Below, piece after piece: positions 1-8,495 of a DNA stretch of 64,000 nt. The notes under the pieces are model-generated. The model worked only from the letters and a program-made list of their open reading frames with translations. It did not search any database and was not told the origin of the DNA. Source of the DNA: Nostoc sp. ATCC 43529 (GTDB lineage Bacteria > Cyanobacteriota > Cyanobacteriia > Cyanobacteriales > Nostocaceae). Every line of letters starts with the position of its first letter. The stretch's first letter is position 1. The position numbers and the translations under genes were made by a program. The stretch covers positions 1 to 64,000 of the forward strand of contig LWTK01000056.1 in the NCBI GenBank assembly GCA_003326205.1. The letters are read 5' to 3'.

Positions 1-289
1 AAATTGGGTAGAAGTGCAAACCAATTGCGTTGGAGGAAGGTACTACTGCACCGGAGATGATGTTGTTTCCGTACAGTAAGGAACCTGCTACTGGCTCACG
101 GATTCCATCGATGTCTACTGGTGGTGCTGCGATGAAGGCAATTACGAAGCAGGCGGTGGCGGCTAGCAGGGTGGGGATCATTAGTACTCCGAACCAGCCG
201 ATGTAGAGGCGGTTGTTGGTGCTGGTGATCCAGTTTGCAAACCGCTCCCATACGTTGGCGCTTTCGCGACGTTGAATGGTTGCTGTCAT
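1..289 (-). CDS. psbA: Photosystem II D1 protein, N-terminal part (window edge)
   Basis: The minus-strand frame starts at ATG 289 and runs off the left edge of the window. It encodes the first 96 residues of D1, the thylakoid reaction-centre subunit that binds the QB plastoquinone and most ligands of the Mn cluster. The start MTATIQRRESANVW, the first membrane helix (IGWFGVLMIPTLLAATACF) and the lumenal stretch PPVDIDGIREPVAGSL are diagnostic. Residue 130, which separates low-light from high-light D1 forms, lies outside the window, so the isoform cannot be told. Cyanobacteria usually carry several psbA copies; this one has its own promoter and a leader with a small hairpin. Confidence 0.97.
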   Translation of the reverse strand, partial: MTATIQRRESANVWERFANWITSTNNRLYIGWFGVLMIPTLLAATACFVIAFIAAPPVDIDGIREPVAGSLLYGNNIISGAVVPSSNAIGLHFYPI

Positions 290-326
290 GGTTTTATAAA
301 TGCGGTTGTTTGTATCCGAATAAATT

Positions 327-344
327 AGGTAGGTTTGACTACCT
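327..344 (-). promoter_or_regulatory. Hairpin in psbA 5' untranslated region
   Basis: AGGTAG (327-332) and CTACCT (339-344) form a perfect 6-bp stem with a 6-nt loop, between the predicted promoter and the psbA start codon. psbA leaders of cyanobacteria are known to carry stability elements. A role here is inference. Confidence 0.4.
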
Positions 345-352
345 TGTTACAT

Positions 353-382
353 ATCTTAAATCTAAATATTTACTTTTGTAAA
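353..382 (-). promoter_or_regulatory. Predicted psbA promoter
   Basis: On the minus strand TTTACA (complement of 377-382) is followed after 18 nt by TAAGAT (complement of 353-358). This would start transcription about 55-60 nt upstream of the D1 start codon, which fits psbA genes in general. Assigned by eye only. Confidence 0.4.
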
Positions 383-939
383 GTATTTTGAGAAAAAATT
401 TCTTTTTAGAATTTACGCACTCCAGGTACGGAAAAATTGCAGGCTTGACGCAAGCCCTATGTATAAGAGGGAATAGGCAATAGACAAGAGAGTTAAAAGT
501 CTCTTGGTATAAGGGTTTGACTATTACATTATGTTCTAACCTCGCTGCCAACTGCTAGGATAATAGCTGGTCAACAAATGGTTAAATGGTAATTATTTTT
601 TAACGTAGAGACACACCAGACGCTGAGATTGATGGGTTACGAGATTTTAGAGAATGGGATAAATGGTAGTCGAACAAGCACAAGGTATAGTTACACAGAG
701 CAGTCACATTTATCTTAATATTCTTGTAAAGCTTGTTTTGTAGGTATCTCGAACCCTCAAGTTTAAGAAATTTTTGACAAATAAGGTCTTGTATTGTATA
801 TAAAACTAGGTTTTTATTCAGAATTTGTAACTAGTAAGACTTAAGAATAAGAGGATTAAATACTCTTGCAAATATTAAGCAATATTTAGGTAATAGATAG
901 CGTATGAGTAGAAAAGCCTAAATTGTGGTTATGAATTGT
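383..939. other. Intergenic region upstream of psbA
   Basis: AT-rich region between the psbA promoter and the 3' end of the next minus-strand gene. The only ORF (339-551, minus) overlaps the psbA promoter, has no family resemblance and is taken as chance. The one striking signal is a near-consensus promoter on the plus strand at 774-802, described separately. Confidence 0.5.
774..802 (+). promoter_or_regulatory. Orphan near-consensus sigma-70 promoter
   Basis: TTGACA at 774-779 and TATATA at 797-802 are separated by exactly 17 nt. Transcription would begin near 809 and run into the 3' end of the minus-strand membrane-protein gene that ends at 940. No plus-strand coding sequence follows, so any product would be a non-coding or antisense RNA. 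Assigned by motif only. Confidence 0.4.
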
Positions 940-1617
940 TTAATTCGGCGCTGGTTTTTTAGTGTTTATCGCGTCTGCACCAAGTTCTGGCAAAGACGGA
1001 CGCACACATAAGTAAATCAACGGGCCCAAGAGTGGTATTAAGCCTGTTATCCATGCCATTTGAGGATTTTCCCAACCACGACGCGCCATATCATCCCCCA
1101 CTAATCTAGGAAATAATAGGCAAAGTAGACAGAAATCTAGGCTCATTACATGTATAAAGCGGTTAGTTTGCCACTGTTCGATAAAATTTGTCCAATCTGC
1201 TCCGGTTAAGCCATAGGCAACTAGAATAACGGCAGCTAGGGTTAGAACAAAACCAGTTATATGAGAATCTAGCAACTTAACGAATGTGTTCTTTTTACCA
1301 AGAAACTTTTGATTTGGTTTCCTAAGAGCTAGATAGGGCAATATGGCAAAAGCACCAACCGCAAAAGAAGCGATCGCAAATGGCCAAGCAGGTATTTTTT
1401 GTCCTCTACCATCGATAAACAATACTGCGCTGTAAACGATCGGCCAAACGCCCATCAGATTAAATAGGGCTATGATTAATGGATTAATACCTTGCCATTG
1501 AGCAAGAGAAAGGTTTTTAATCAACTCCAATGTGCCAGCTTGTTCAGGAGGGGAGAGAAAAAATGCATAAACAATCAATCCCAGCCACAGTAAACCAAAG
1601 GCAATTTTTCTCACCAT
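940..1617 (-). CDS. Conserved cyanobacterial membrane protein, about six TM helices
   Basis: The 225-residue product is strongly hydrophobic. Six likely membrane segments can be seen, near residues 1-22, 46-70, 77-99, 118-136, 153-172 and 185-206, with a short polar C-terminal tail ending KKPAPN. It resembles a conserved membrane-protein family of unknown role shared by cyanobacteria and plastids, possibly of the DUF2834 type; the name is from memory and unverified. It lies 12 nt downstream of hrcA on the same strand and could be co-transcribed with it. No catalytic motif is visible, so no function is given. Confidence 0.75.
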   Translation of the reverse strand: MVRKIAFGLLWLGLIVYAFFLSPPEQAGTLELIKNLSLAQWQGINPLIIALFNLMGVWPIVYSAVLFIDGRGQKIPAWPFAIASFAVGAFAILPYLALRKPNQKFLGKKNTFVKLLDSHITGFVLTLAAVILVAYGLTGADWTNFIEQWQTNRFIHVMSLDFCLLCLLFPRLVGDDMARRGWENPQMAWITGLIPLLGPLIYLCVRPSLPELGADAINTKKPAPN

Positions 1618-1629
1618 AATCTCTGTAAC

Positions 1630-2769
1630 CTAACTGAAAGCTTCTGAAAGGTAATCAGCAGCAGCAGCTACAACAGCGATCGCACTTTCATAATCTAGCC
1701 GCGTGGGACCCAAAACTCCTACACTTCCTACTGGTATTGACCCTCGGCGATAGGTGGAAGATATTAAGCTACAAGTTCGTATGGGTTCTAGGGGATTTTC
1801 TGCACCAATGCGAACCGTTACCTTTGACTTACCTAAATCTTCTGGCTCTGGTTCCTCAAATATTAGTCGCCATAGCTGGTCTTGTTCCTCTTCCAGCAGG
1901 TGGATAATTGTTTGCACTTGCTGTAACTGAGAAAATTCCGGCTGACGTAAAACTTCTGCAACGCCTCTAACCATAATTTGTGTTGCAGTCGGCGCAAGAG
2001 TGCGGCGAGTTAATTCCGCAACTGACGTTTTGAGAAATTCGCCGTAGCGCTGGAATTCTCGATCTAATTGACTCCAGTCGAGAGAGGCTAATTCCAACAA
2101 ACTCCGCCCTCGTAAGTGACTATTCAAAAAGTTAGAAACAATTTGCAATTCACGATCTATTACTTCTGGTTCGCGTTGTGTTTCCTCTGGTGCTGGTGAC
2201 AAATCCATCAATTTAGAATGTGTTTCATAACCATCTGTCACTACAATGAGCATGATTTTTCCCGCTTCAATTTGTACTAATTGCAGATGTCGCACTAGTG
2301 CTGTGGTGGTTTGAGGCATGGTAATCAAGCTAATGCAGCCACTCAAGGTTGCTAAAATTTGTGCAGCTCCTTGCAGTAGAGTTTCTAAACTCCAATCTTC
2401 CCAGTGAAGGCGCTTTTGCAGTGCCACCTCTACTTCTTTTGCTAAAGTTTCCGTACCACTTCGTGGAAGCAGGCTACGCTTAGCGTCTGTCTGCGAGACG
2501 CTGCGCGAACGCAGAGAAGGTGTAATTAGCTGGTCAACATAAATGCGATATCCTGAGTCTGAAGGTACTCGTCCGGCAGAGGTGTATGGTTGGTAAAGTA
2601 ACCCAGACTTTTCTAAAACACCCATGACATTGCGAATTGTTGCTGAGCTAACACCCAAATCGTACTCCTCGACCAAAGCCTTTGAACCAACAGGCTCTGC
2701 CGTAGCAATGTAGTGACGTACCGTCGCCCAAAGTATGTGCTGTTGTCGATTTGTCAACTGGACTTCCAT
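1630..2769 (-). CDS. hrcA: Heat-inducible transcription repressor HrcA
   Basis: The 379-residue protein begins with the HrcA winged-helix domain (residues 1-80, LTNRQQHILWATVRHYIATA, then SSATIRNVMGVLEKSGLL and SAGRVPSDSGYRIYVD), followed by the ligand-binding-like middle domain and the C-terminal dimerisation part with GPTRLDYESAI. HrcA binds the CIRCE operator of groESL operons and is helped to fold by GroEL. No CIRCE operator is seen at this locus. Residues about 85-105 (LRSRSVSQTDAKRSLLPRSG) are an extra segment encoded by an interspersed palindromic repeat at 2466-2513; it sits in the linker after the DNA-binding domain and does not break the frame. Confidence 0.95.
   Translation of the reverse strand: MEVQLTNRQQHILWATVRHYIATAEPVGSKALVEEYDLGVSSATIRNVMGVLEKSGLLYQPYTSAGRVPSDSGYRIYVDQLITPSLRSRSVSQTDAKRSLLPRSGTETLAKEVEVALQKRLHWEDWSLETLLQGAAQILATLSGCISLITMPQTTTALVRHLQLVQIEAGKIMLIVVTDGYETHSKLMDLSPAPEETQREPEVIDRELQIVSNFLNSHLRGRSLLELASLDWSQLDREFQRYGEFLKTSVAELTRRTLAPTATQIMVRGVAEVLRQPEFSQLQQVQTIIHLLEEEQDQLWRLIFEEPEPEDLGKSKVTVRIGAENPLEPIRTCSLISSTYRRGSIPVGSVGVLGPTRLDYESAIAVVAAAADYLSEAFS
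2466..2513. repeat. Interspersed palindromic repeat inside hrcA
   Basis: The segment beginning GAAGCAGGCTACGC and continuing TAGCGTCT is almost the same as an intergenic copy at 43367-43390 (GAAGCAAGCTACGC then GTAGCGTCT). It then folds back: AGCGTCT pairs with AGACGCT a few bases later. In hrcA it is translated as an extra peptide. Confidence 0.7.
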
Positions 2770-3220
2770 AGGGTATGTTTTGCTGAGTGCAAATTTTCAT
2801 CAAGCTTGGAAAAAATTTCAGGATTCGATCCCAAACAAAGATTATTAATAATTAATTAATTTAATAAATTATACAATTATATTGTGATAAATAATCTGGT
2901 GGCTTGCCAATAACACGGTTGAAATTTTGCTGCAAAGACAATTTCATTTTTTGCTATAAAGAGCGACTATCTTAATCTACAAGTTCATAGCTTTATAACC
3001 GTATTTTTGCACAACTATTATATTGTGAACAGTATTATCGAATACGTATTTTTGTGGCGATCGCTGCTACATTAGGACTTAAAAACTCGACAAATCTCTA
3101 CTCAATGTAAAGTCCCAAGCTTCCCCAGGAAACCCCCAAATTGATTGACGACTGATTTTACAATAGCAAAAGCCAGATGGAAGAGTAAGTCCCATCTGAA
3201 GTAATCCATAAGTTAAAAAG
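2770..3220. other. Intergenic region hrcA-rhodanese
   Basis: AT-rich, 451 bp, with one HIP1-like site near 3058. It should hold the hrcA promoter (minus strand), but no clear consensus pair was found. No RNA gene was recognised. Confidence 0.4.
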
Positions 3221-3580
3221 TTAATACTGGGGAATTGAAGGGTCTACTAATTTAGAGTAGGCATCAATACCACCTGAAATATTTTGCACATTGGTAAATC
3301 CTTGAGCAAGTAACCACTGACACATCTGGGCAGAACGGATACCGTGGTGACACAGCACAAGGGTTTCAGCTTGGGGATTGAAGAGAGTAGGTACTTGATC
3401 TCCCCATTCAGGAAATTCACTTAGGGGTAAATTCACAAAGCCCTCAATGCTAGCGATCGCCAATTCTTGTGGTTCCCGTACATCTACTAGCTGTATGCTT
3501 GGATCGCCTGAAGCCAGACGTTGTGCCAGTTCCTCTACACTAATGTGGGCAATGGGCTGACTAAAAGAGTTCTCTGTCAT
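3221..3580 (-). CDS. Single-domain rhodanese (sulfurtransferase-like)
   Basis: The 119-residue protein is one rhodanese domain. It has the N-terminal LVDVREPQEL motif and the active-site loop with Cys77 in CHHGIRS, which would carry the persulfide; the C-terminal GGIDAYSKLVDP is also typical. Single-domain rhodaneses move sulfane sulfur to acceptors such as cyanide, thiols or cofactor pathways; the acceptor cannot be told here. No signal peptide is seen, so a cytoplasmic location is inferred. The gene stands alone with a long AT-rich upstream region shared with the next, divergent gene. Confidence 0.9.
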   Translation of the reverse strand: MTENSFSQPIAHISVEELAQRLASGDPSIQLVDVREPQELAIASIEGFVNLPLSEFPEWGDQVPTLFNPQAETLVLCHHGIRSAQMCQWLLAQGFTNVQNISGGIDAYSKLVDPSIPQY

Positions 3581-3939
3581 GAGATTTTTGTGAACAATTG
3601 TAATTTATTTATGTTGACAGAAAATCTCTGCCTTGGCATGAGCATTGATTCCCAAGAAGACACAGGGATGCAGGGAAGCAAAGAGAAGTCAAAGCGCAAG
3701 CTTTTGGCGAACTGAACTTCTTTTAAGGAAGACGCGCAAGGGACGGAGGACGTAAAGATAAAAGAATGCAGGAATATTGGAATATTAAGAGGTGCAGGGA
3801 GATAGTGAAATTTGCATTCTTACTTCTTTGCTTTTTTGTGTCCTTGCGTCTTTGCGCCCCACTTCCCCGTGTTCTCTTCATCAATGGGCTAGGCTTTCTG
3901 CTTAAATGGCTGTGAACTATCTTTTTTAATAGGTTTAAT
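3581..3939. other. Divergent intergenic region
   Basis: 359 bp between the rhodanese and the DUF3352 gene. It contains the widespread Nostocales repeat type with alternating CTTTGCG blocks (near 3825-3860) and a short purine-rich stretch. ORFs at 3521-3715 and 3723-4007 overlap real genes and repeats and are not supported. Confidence 0.4.
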
Positions 3940-5613
3940 GTGAATAGACAACGTCCATTCGTCGGTTTTATTGTAGCTGGTGCGATCGCAGTGTTAGCGA
4001 TCGCCATCGCTGGCTTCTACTGGTTTTTCCCTAAAAATCCGGCTAGCTTCATTACCTCTACCTCCCAGCCTGGTGCAACAATATTTGTATCGAAACTTTC
4101 TCCTGTGATAGTTTCATTACTGACAAATCCTGACAGTTTGCAAGCCTTTGAGCGTGAAGGGGAACTATCTAAACTCAAAACTACTTTCCTAGCTAAGAGT
4201 GGCATCGATTACCAAGAAGATATTAAACCCTGGCTAGGTAACGAAATTACACTGGCGATCGCCACCTTAGATATCGATCGCGACCCAGAAAATGGACAAC
4301 AGCCAGGGTATCTTTTGGCACTTGCAACCAAGCAACCGGAAAAAAGTCGCGAGTTTGTCGAGTTGTTATTTTCTAAAAGAGCCTTAGCTGGGGCAAATTT
4401 AAATGTTGAAGAATACAAAGGCGTAAAGTTAATTTCTGACAATCAGCAAGCGATCGCACAAAGTCAAATCCAAAATAATTTAGCTGGTGCTGTGGTTGGA
4501 CAAAACTTTGTGTTGTTTGCTAACGATCCCAAAGTGCTGCGAGAGGCTATCAATAACGTCCAGGCTCCTGATTTAAATTTGACTAGCTCCTCTGAATATC
4601 AAAAAGCCACCAAAGAACTACCTAAAGGTAGTATAGCTGTAGCCTTCTTGAATCTTCCCATTGTGGCAAAATGGCAAGGATTAGAATTAGCAGAACAAAC
4701 ATTTAACAGCGAAATCATTTCTCTGTTGTTGAAGCCCAAAGGATTACTAGCAGAAACCGCCTTTGTGGGTTCATCAGAAAATGTTTCTCCATCAGCACCA
4801 CTAACCAAACCTGTAGGAGCATTGCAATATGTTCCAGCATCAGCAGGTTTGGTAATTTCCGGATCAAATTTGAGTAATTTGGCTAACAGCGATGTAGCTA
4901 AACTTTGGAAACAAGCAACAGCAACTATATATGGTTCTCAAGAAGATGTAGTTTCTGGGTTCCTAAAACCGTTGGGCGATGTTCAAAAACGCTGGGGAAT
5001 AAATTTGCCAAAGGATATTTTCAGTTGGGTACAGGGAGAATATGCTATGGCATTGTTACCTCAAGAGCAAACAACCCCCCATTGGATTTTTGTAGCGGAA
5101 AAATCCGAAGGTGTAAAACAAGGCGTAGCGCGTTTAGACGCGATCGCTTCATCTAATGGACTTACCATCAGTCCTCTAAGCATAGACAACCAAAAAATTT
5201 CTGCTTGGACAGAGTTAACTACAGCTAGTAAAAAAAACAATGACCAAAACCGAGCATCATTCACCATTGAGACAAAAGTGCGGGGAGCACATACAACTAT
5301 AGGAAATTATGAAATTTTTACCTCCGATCTTGAGACAATGGATGAAATTTTCACAGCCAAGGGAAATTCCTTAATTAATAATCCTAAGTTCCAAGATAGT
5401 ATTGCTCCTATCCCTATACCTAACCAAGGCTATGTCTATCTTGATTGGAAAAAAAGTCAGGATTTATTAGAACGTGAAATTCCAATTCTCAAGTTAGTGG
5501 AAGTTTTAGGAAAACCATTTTTTAATAACCTGCGATCACTCACAGTTAGTACTTACGGAACTAGCACAGAAGCGATTAAAGCTGGTGTCTTTTTCCAACT
5601 AAATAATTCCTGA
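3940..5613 (+). CDS. DUF3352 membrane-anchored protein
   Basis: 557 residues starting at GTG 3940. An N-terminal signal anchor spans residues 8-30 (FIVAGAIAVLAIAIAGFYWF), and the rest is a large soluble, presumably periplasmic or lumenal domain. The pattern with ATIFVSKLSPVIVSLL, PWLGNEITLAI and a late GYVYLDWKKSQ fits the cyanobacterial DUF3352 family, whose function is unknown. Length is typical for the family. It is monocistronic, followed by a strong hairpin terminator at 5631-5671. No catalytic residues can be assigned. Confidence 0.85.
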   Translation: MNRQRPFVGFIVAGAIAVLAIAIAGFYWFFPKNPASFITSTSQPGATIFVSKLSPVIVSLLTNPDSLQAFEREGELSKLKTTFLAKSGIDYQEDIKPWLGNEITLAIATLDIDRDPENGQQPGYLLALATKQPEKSREFVELLFSKRALAGANLNVEEYKGVKLISDNQQAIAQSQIQNNLAGAVVGQNFVLFANDPKVLREAINNVQAPDLNLTSSSEYQKATKELPKGSIAVAFLNLPIVAKWQGLELAEQTFNSEIISLLLKPKGLLAETAFVGSSENVSPSAPLTKPVGALQYVPASAGLVISGSNLSNLANSDVAKLWKQATATIYGSQEDVVSGFLKPLGDVQKRWGINLPKDIFSWVQGEYAMALLPQEQTTPHWIFVAEKSEGVKQGVARLDAIASSNGLTISPLSIDNQKISAWTELTTASKKNNDQNRASFTIETKVRGAHTTIGNYEIFTSDLETMDEIFTAKGNSLINNPKFQDSIAPIPIPNQGYVYLDWKKSQDLLEREIPILKLVEVLGKPFFNNLRSLTVSTYGTSTEAIKAGVFFQLNNS

Positions 5614-5630
5614 AATTTTCATACAAACTC

Positions 5631-5675
5631 AAAGTGCAGAAGGTTAAAAATTATTTTAATTTCTGCACTTTATTT
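5631..5675 (+). terminator. Stem-loop terminator after DUF3352 gene
   Basis: AAAGTGCAGAA (5631-5641) pairs perfectly with TTCTGCACTTT (5661-5671) around an AT-rich loop, 18 nt past the stop codon. The downstream stem arm ends in T residues. The sequence shows an 11-bp stem; termination is inferred. Confidence 0.65.
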
Positions 5676-5856
5676 CACTTAAAGAAGTGTAACTGCTGTT
5701 TAGAACGAAATATAAACTAGCAATTAACTGCTTGCATTTAAAGATATGAATTGTGGCACATTTGAATGTGGCACATCGAACAGAAAAATCACTGTAATTT
5801 ATTAACTACAATATGTATATATCACTACTATTCTTTAAGCCTGTTGGAGGGCTACT

Positions 5857-6348
5857 ATGAAATACCGTCGCCCCCGACCTAAGTATTGTGGCGGCTGGCT
5901 GTTAGCTATGGTTACTGCCTTAGCAGCTACCCCGGTAATAGCAGAAACAGCAAACTTTGGCACTTTTACGCTGTCAACAAACTTCGATCCAGCACAAGGA
6001 AAAGTGCAGGGATTTACAGGTGGTTCTTACTCATTGTCTGCTATTAGTAACCGCGATCGCGAAAAGAAAGCCTGTATCGGTTTTGCCGATCCGAATCCAG
6101 ATCACATTATGGTTTTGGAAAATGACTTTTCCGATTTGACAGTAAAGATTGATAGCAATAACAACGATACCACTTTACTCATCCAAGGTCCAGATAAAAC
6201 GACAATTCGTTGCGGCGATGATACTGGCAAAAGAAAAGATGCTAGCGTTAGCGATCAGAACTGGAAAAAAGGCACTTATAGGATTTGGGTAGGCACATTT
6301 AATCCTGGGATGAAGCGGGATTACACTGTGACAGTGGAACAGCAGTGA
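5857..6348 (+). CDS. Secreted/periplasmic protein, possible PPC-like beta domain
   Basis: 163 residues with a cleavable signal peptide (hydrophobic core GGWLLAMVTALAATPVIA, likely cleavage after VIAETA). The mature part is about 135 residues, rich in beta-strand patterns, with two cysteines (KKACIGFADPNPDH and TIRCGDD) that may form a disulfide. The layout, ending with GTYRIWVGTFNPG and DYTVTVEQ, recalls bacterial pre-peptidase C-terminal (PPC) modules, but this is a weak resemblance. The start is supported by the strong ribosome-binding site GGAGG a few bases upstream. Function unknown. Confidence 0.8.
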   Translation: MKYRRPRPKYCGGWLLAMVTALAATPVIAETANFGTFTLSTNFDPAQGKVQGFTGGSYSLSAISNRDREKKACIGFADPNPDHIMVLENDFSDLTVKIDSNNNDTTLLIQGPDKTTIRCGDDTGKRKDASVSDQNWKKGTYRIWVGTFNPGMKRDYTVTVEQQ

Positions 6349-6359
6349 TGGGCACTGGT

Positions 6360-6472
6360 GATTGGAGACTGGTGACTAGGGATTGGGGAATAGGGAGATG
6401 CGGATATAGAGAGAGAACTTCACCCTACCACCCCACCCTCCCAATGCCCTATGCCCCATGCCCCATTTTTTT
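6360..6472. repeat. Intergenic G-rich / C-rich complementary repeat
   Basis: A GATTGGGGAATAGGG-type stretch is followed by CCCTATGCCCCATGCCCC, its loose complement. Similar pairs occur near 15141-15320, 33317-33400, 43200-43330 and 63770-63950. This is the common low-complexity filler of Nostocales genomes. Confidence 0.55.
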
Positions 6473-6535
6473 GTGCAACGCCTGAGACGATAATATGGGA
6501 TAGTAGCTTGTTGTGCTTTCCGAGGGTACTATCTC

Positions 6536-7303
6536 GTGCTATCTACTCTGAGTGCTGACTTTCGTATCATATTTGAACGTGACCCGGCTGCGCGTAACTG
6601 GTTGGAAGTTTTATTTTGTTACCCTGGGTTGCAAGCCCTGTTATTGTATAGGCTGGCTCATTGGCTTCATAGTGTTGGTCTTCCCTTTATCCCTCGCCTG
6701 ATTTCTCACTTAGCTCGGTTTTTGACTGGAATTGAAATCCACCCAGGTGCAACAATTGGGTATGGTGTATTCATCGACCACGGTATGGGTGTAGTAATTG
6801 GTGAAACTGCGATCGTGGGAGACTATGCGCTAATTTATCAAGGAGTAACCCTTGGGGGAACTGGTAAACAATGCGGTAAGCGCCATCCTACATTGGGTGA
6901 AAATGTTGTAGTAGGCGCGGGAGCAAAAGTCCTGGGAAATATCCAAATTGGCAATAATGTCCGTATTGGTGCTGGGTCAGTTGTCCTCAGGGATGTCCCT
7001 TCTGACTGCACTGTGGTAGGGGTACCTGGTCGTATTGTGTATCGTTCTGGAGTGAGAGTTGCGCCATTAGAACACAATAACCTACCAGACTCAGAAGCCG
7101 AAGTAATTCGCGCTTTAGTAAATCGGATTGAATTGTTAGAAGAACAAATACAAAATCTTCAGCGTATTCATTCTTCAAATGGAAAAACTCCTGTGTTGGC
7201 AGGTTCTGTAGCTTCTAAAGAAACTGAACTATCAGAAAATGCTCCTGTGTGTAACCTTAGAGATAAAGCAATACAGCAGTTTCTAGATGGTGCGGGCATT
7301 TAA
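6536..7303 (+). CDS. cysE: Serine O-acetyltransferase
   Basis: 255 residues from GTG 6536. This enzyme makes O-acetylserine from serine and acetyl-CoA, the first step of cysteine synthesis. Residues 1-60 form the helical N-terminal part (FERDPAARNWLEVLFCYPG), and residues 62-165 are the left-handed beta-helix of hexapeptide repeats. The catalytic histidines are seen in FIDHGMGVVIGET and GKRHPTLGE, and LGGTGK forms the acetyl-CoA loop. A roughly 85-residue C-terminal extension (from about residue 170) is typical of cyanobacterial CysE and ends KAIQQFLDGAGI rather than in the plant-like tail. Monocistronic. Confidence 0.96.
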   Translation: MLSTLSADFRIIFERDPAARNWLEVLFCYPGLQALLLYRLAHWLHSVGLPFIPRLISHLARFLTGIEIHPGATIGYGVFIDHGMGVVIGETAIVGDYALIYQGVTLGGTGKQCGKRHPTLGENVVVGAGAKVLGNIQIGNNVRIGAGSVVLRDVPSDCTVVGVPGRIVYRSGVRVAPLEHNNLPDSEAEVIRALVNRIELLEEQIQNLQRIHSSNGKTPVLAGSVASKETELSENAPVCNLRDKAIQQFLDGAGI

Positions 7304-7394
7304 ATAAAGTTAGGAGTTAGGAGTTAAGAGTGAGGAATAAAAATTATTAATGCCAGCTTTGCACTTTCCAACTCATAACTTCTAACTGACAAAA

Positions 7395-7979
7395 TTAAGG
7401 ATTAATTTCTTCACAAAACCACTTTTGATTCTCATCGCGGTGATAAAACTTTCTATTCTGTGGTTCACCCCGCAATTCTAAATGGTCTACCTGCACTGGG
7501 TCGAGTAGCAGCAAACAAAAACTAGGCACTGGTTGTATGGGGTCGGGTGCTGGTGGCTCAAAGGCTTGTAGTTCTTTGACTCTAGGTTTACCAGGATGAG
7601 GCCAAGCAAACTGTAAACGCGCTGCATCACTCAGTTCTTGCCAAATAGAAATGCGTGCTGGCTGTAAATCTTCGTGGGAATCATCATTACCTACCAAAGT
7701 CAAACAGCCAGTAAGACGAAATTGTTCTCGTGTATTGGGAAAGTACCAGCAAGCTTCTGCCCAAGGTTGTTGCTGTATTTGGTCGGTCTTGGCGCTACGG
7801 CTGTCGGTGATAAATTTTAGCTGGTTCGTTTCTTCGAGAAAGCCGCGAAAGACTACAGTCCGATTAGCAGGGCGATGGTTTGCTTGTATCGTCGCTAATT
7901 GTAGGTAACGCGCGTAAACAAGACTGCGGTTGCGATGGAGGGCGTGGGCGATCGCACTTCGCCAAGGAGCAAGAGACAT
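7395..7979 (-). CDS. Alr4036-family FMN-binding pyridoxamine phosphate oxidase-like protein
   Basis: About 194 residues from ATG 7979 (MSLAPWRSAI). The six codons further upstream run into an AATTCAAAATTCAAAATT repeat, so the internal ATG is preferred. The split-barrel flavin fold is indicated by PWRSAIAHALHRNRSL, ATIQANHRPANRTVVFRGF and a late FCLLLLDPVQVDHLELRG. This matches the Alr4036 group of pyridoxamine 5'-phosphate oxidase-like proteins found in cyanobacteria and plants. The natural substrate is unknown, and authentic PdxH activity should not be assumed. Confidence 0.88.
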   Translation of the reverse strand: MSLAPWRSAIAHALHRNRSLVYARYLQLATIQANHRPANRTVVFRGFLEETNQLKFITDSRSAKTDQIQQQPWAEACWYFPNTREQFRLTGCLTLVGNDDSHEDLQPARISIWQELSDAARLQFAWPHPGKPRVKELQAFEPPAPDPIQPVPSFCLLLLDPVQVDHLELRGEPQNRKFYHRDENQKWFCEEINP

Positions 7980-8167
7980 AATTAATTCAAAATTCAAAAT
8001 TCAAAATTAAGAAAGTCAGATTAAATTTGGGTTTCCAGGTTTGCGTTTGTTGCCTTATTTTAGACAATTGCTACAACACAAAGTAAATAATTTAGAAATG
8101 CTTTCTTCTTTGCGCCTTTGCGCCTTTGCGTGAGATAAAAATACTGTATAAATTCGCAGATAACTTT

Positions 8168-8494
8168 ATGGCAGAAATTCAAGTTGGTATTGAAGGTGAA
8201 AACGCACCAACAGCAGCCGAGGCTTTACTATAAATTCCTGGAATATCGGGAACCTACGAAGTACCAACCCAAAGAGAAGGAACTCTAGCAGCTATAGCCA
8301 CTATTATTGGCATTGTGGGTGGTGCTGCTGCTTTAGCCGAACAAATCCGCAAATGGTATCAAGAATGGCATAAATCCCATCCAGGGAAGCAATTTGATGT
8401 GGTAATTCTTGACCCTGATACGGGAAACAGGATTTTACTTGAAGATGCTACTCTAGAGGAAATCACGGAAATCCTCAAATCTCTCAGCAAATAA
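8168..8494 (+). pseudogene. EACC1-like effector-associated component, one in-frame stop
   Basis: Reading from ATG 8168 gives MAEIQVGIEGENAPTAAEAL and then TAA at 8231-8233; the same frame continues for 86 further codons to TAA 8492-8494. The continuation (TLAAIATIIGIVGGAAALAE, then QFDVVILDPDTGNRILLEDA and a final helix LEEITEILKSL) has the strand, glycine-rich helix, strand, helix order of EACC1, a small component found beside NTP-dependent bacterial conflict effectors. Its stop is one base before the GTG of the CHAT gene, so the two reading frames were built for translational coupling. Either the gene is freshly inactivated or the stop is read through or a sequencing error. The family call is from memory of its pattern. 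Confidence 0.6.
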
Positions 8495-8495
8495 A

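Noticed and set aside
339..551. 70-residue minus ORF upstream of psbA
   Set aside because: Overlaps the psbA promoter, odd composition, no start signal.
2776..2800. CIRCE-like half site (GAGTGCAAA) upstream of hrcA
   Set aside because: Only one half, with a mismatch; no TTAGCACTC partner at the right distance.
2815..2840. tRNA T-arm-like GATTCGATCCC
   Set aside because: No acceptor, D or anticodon arms can be fitted around it.
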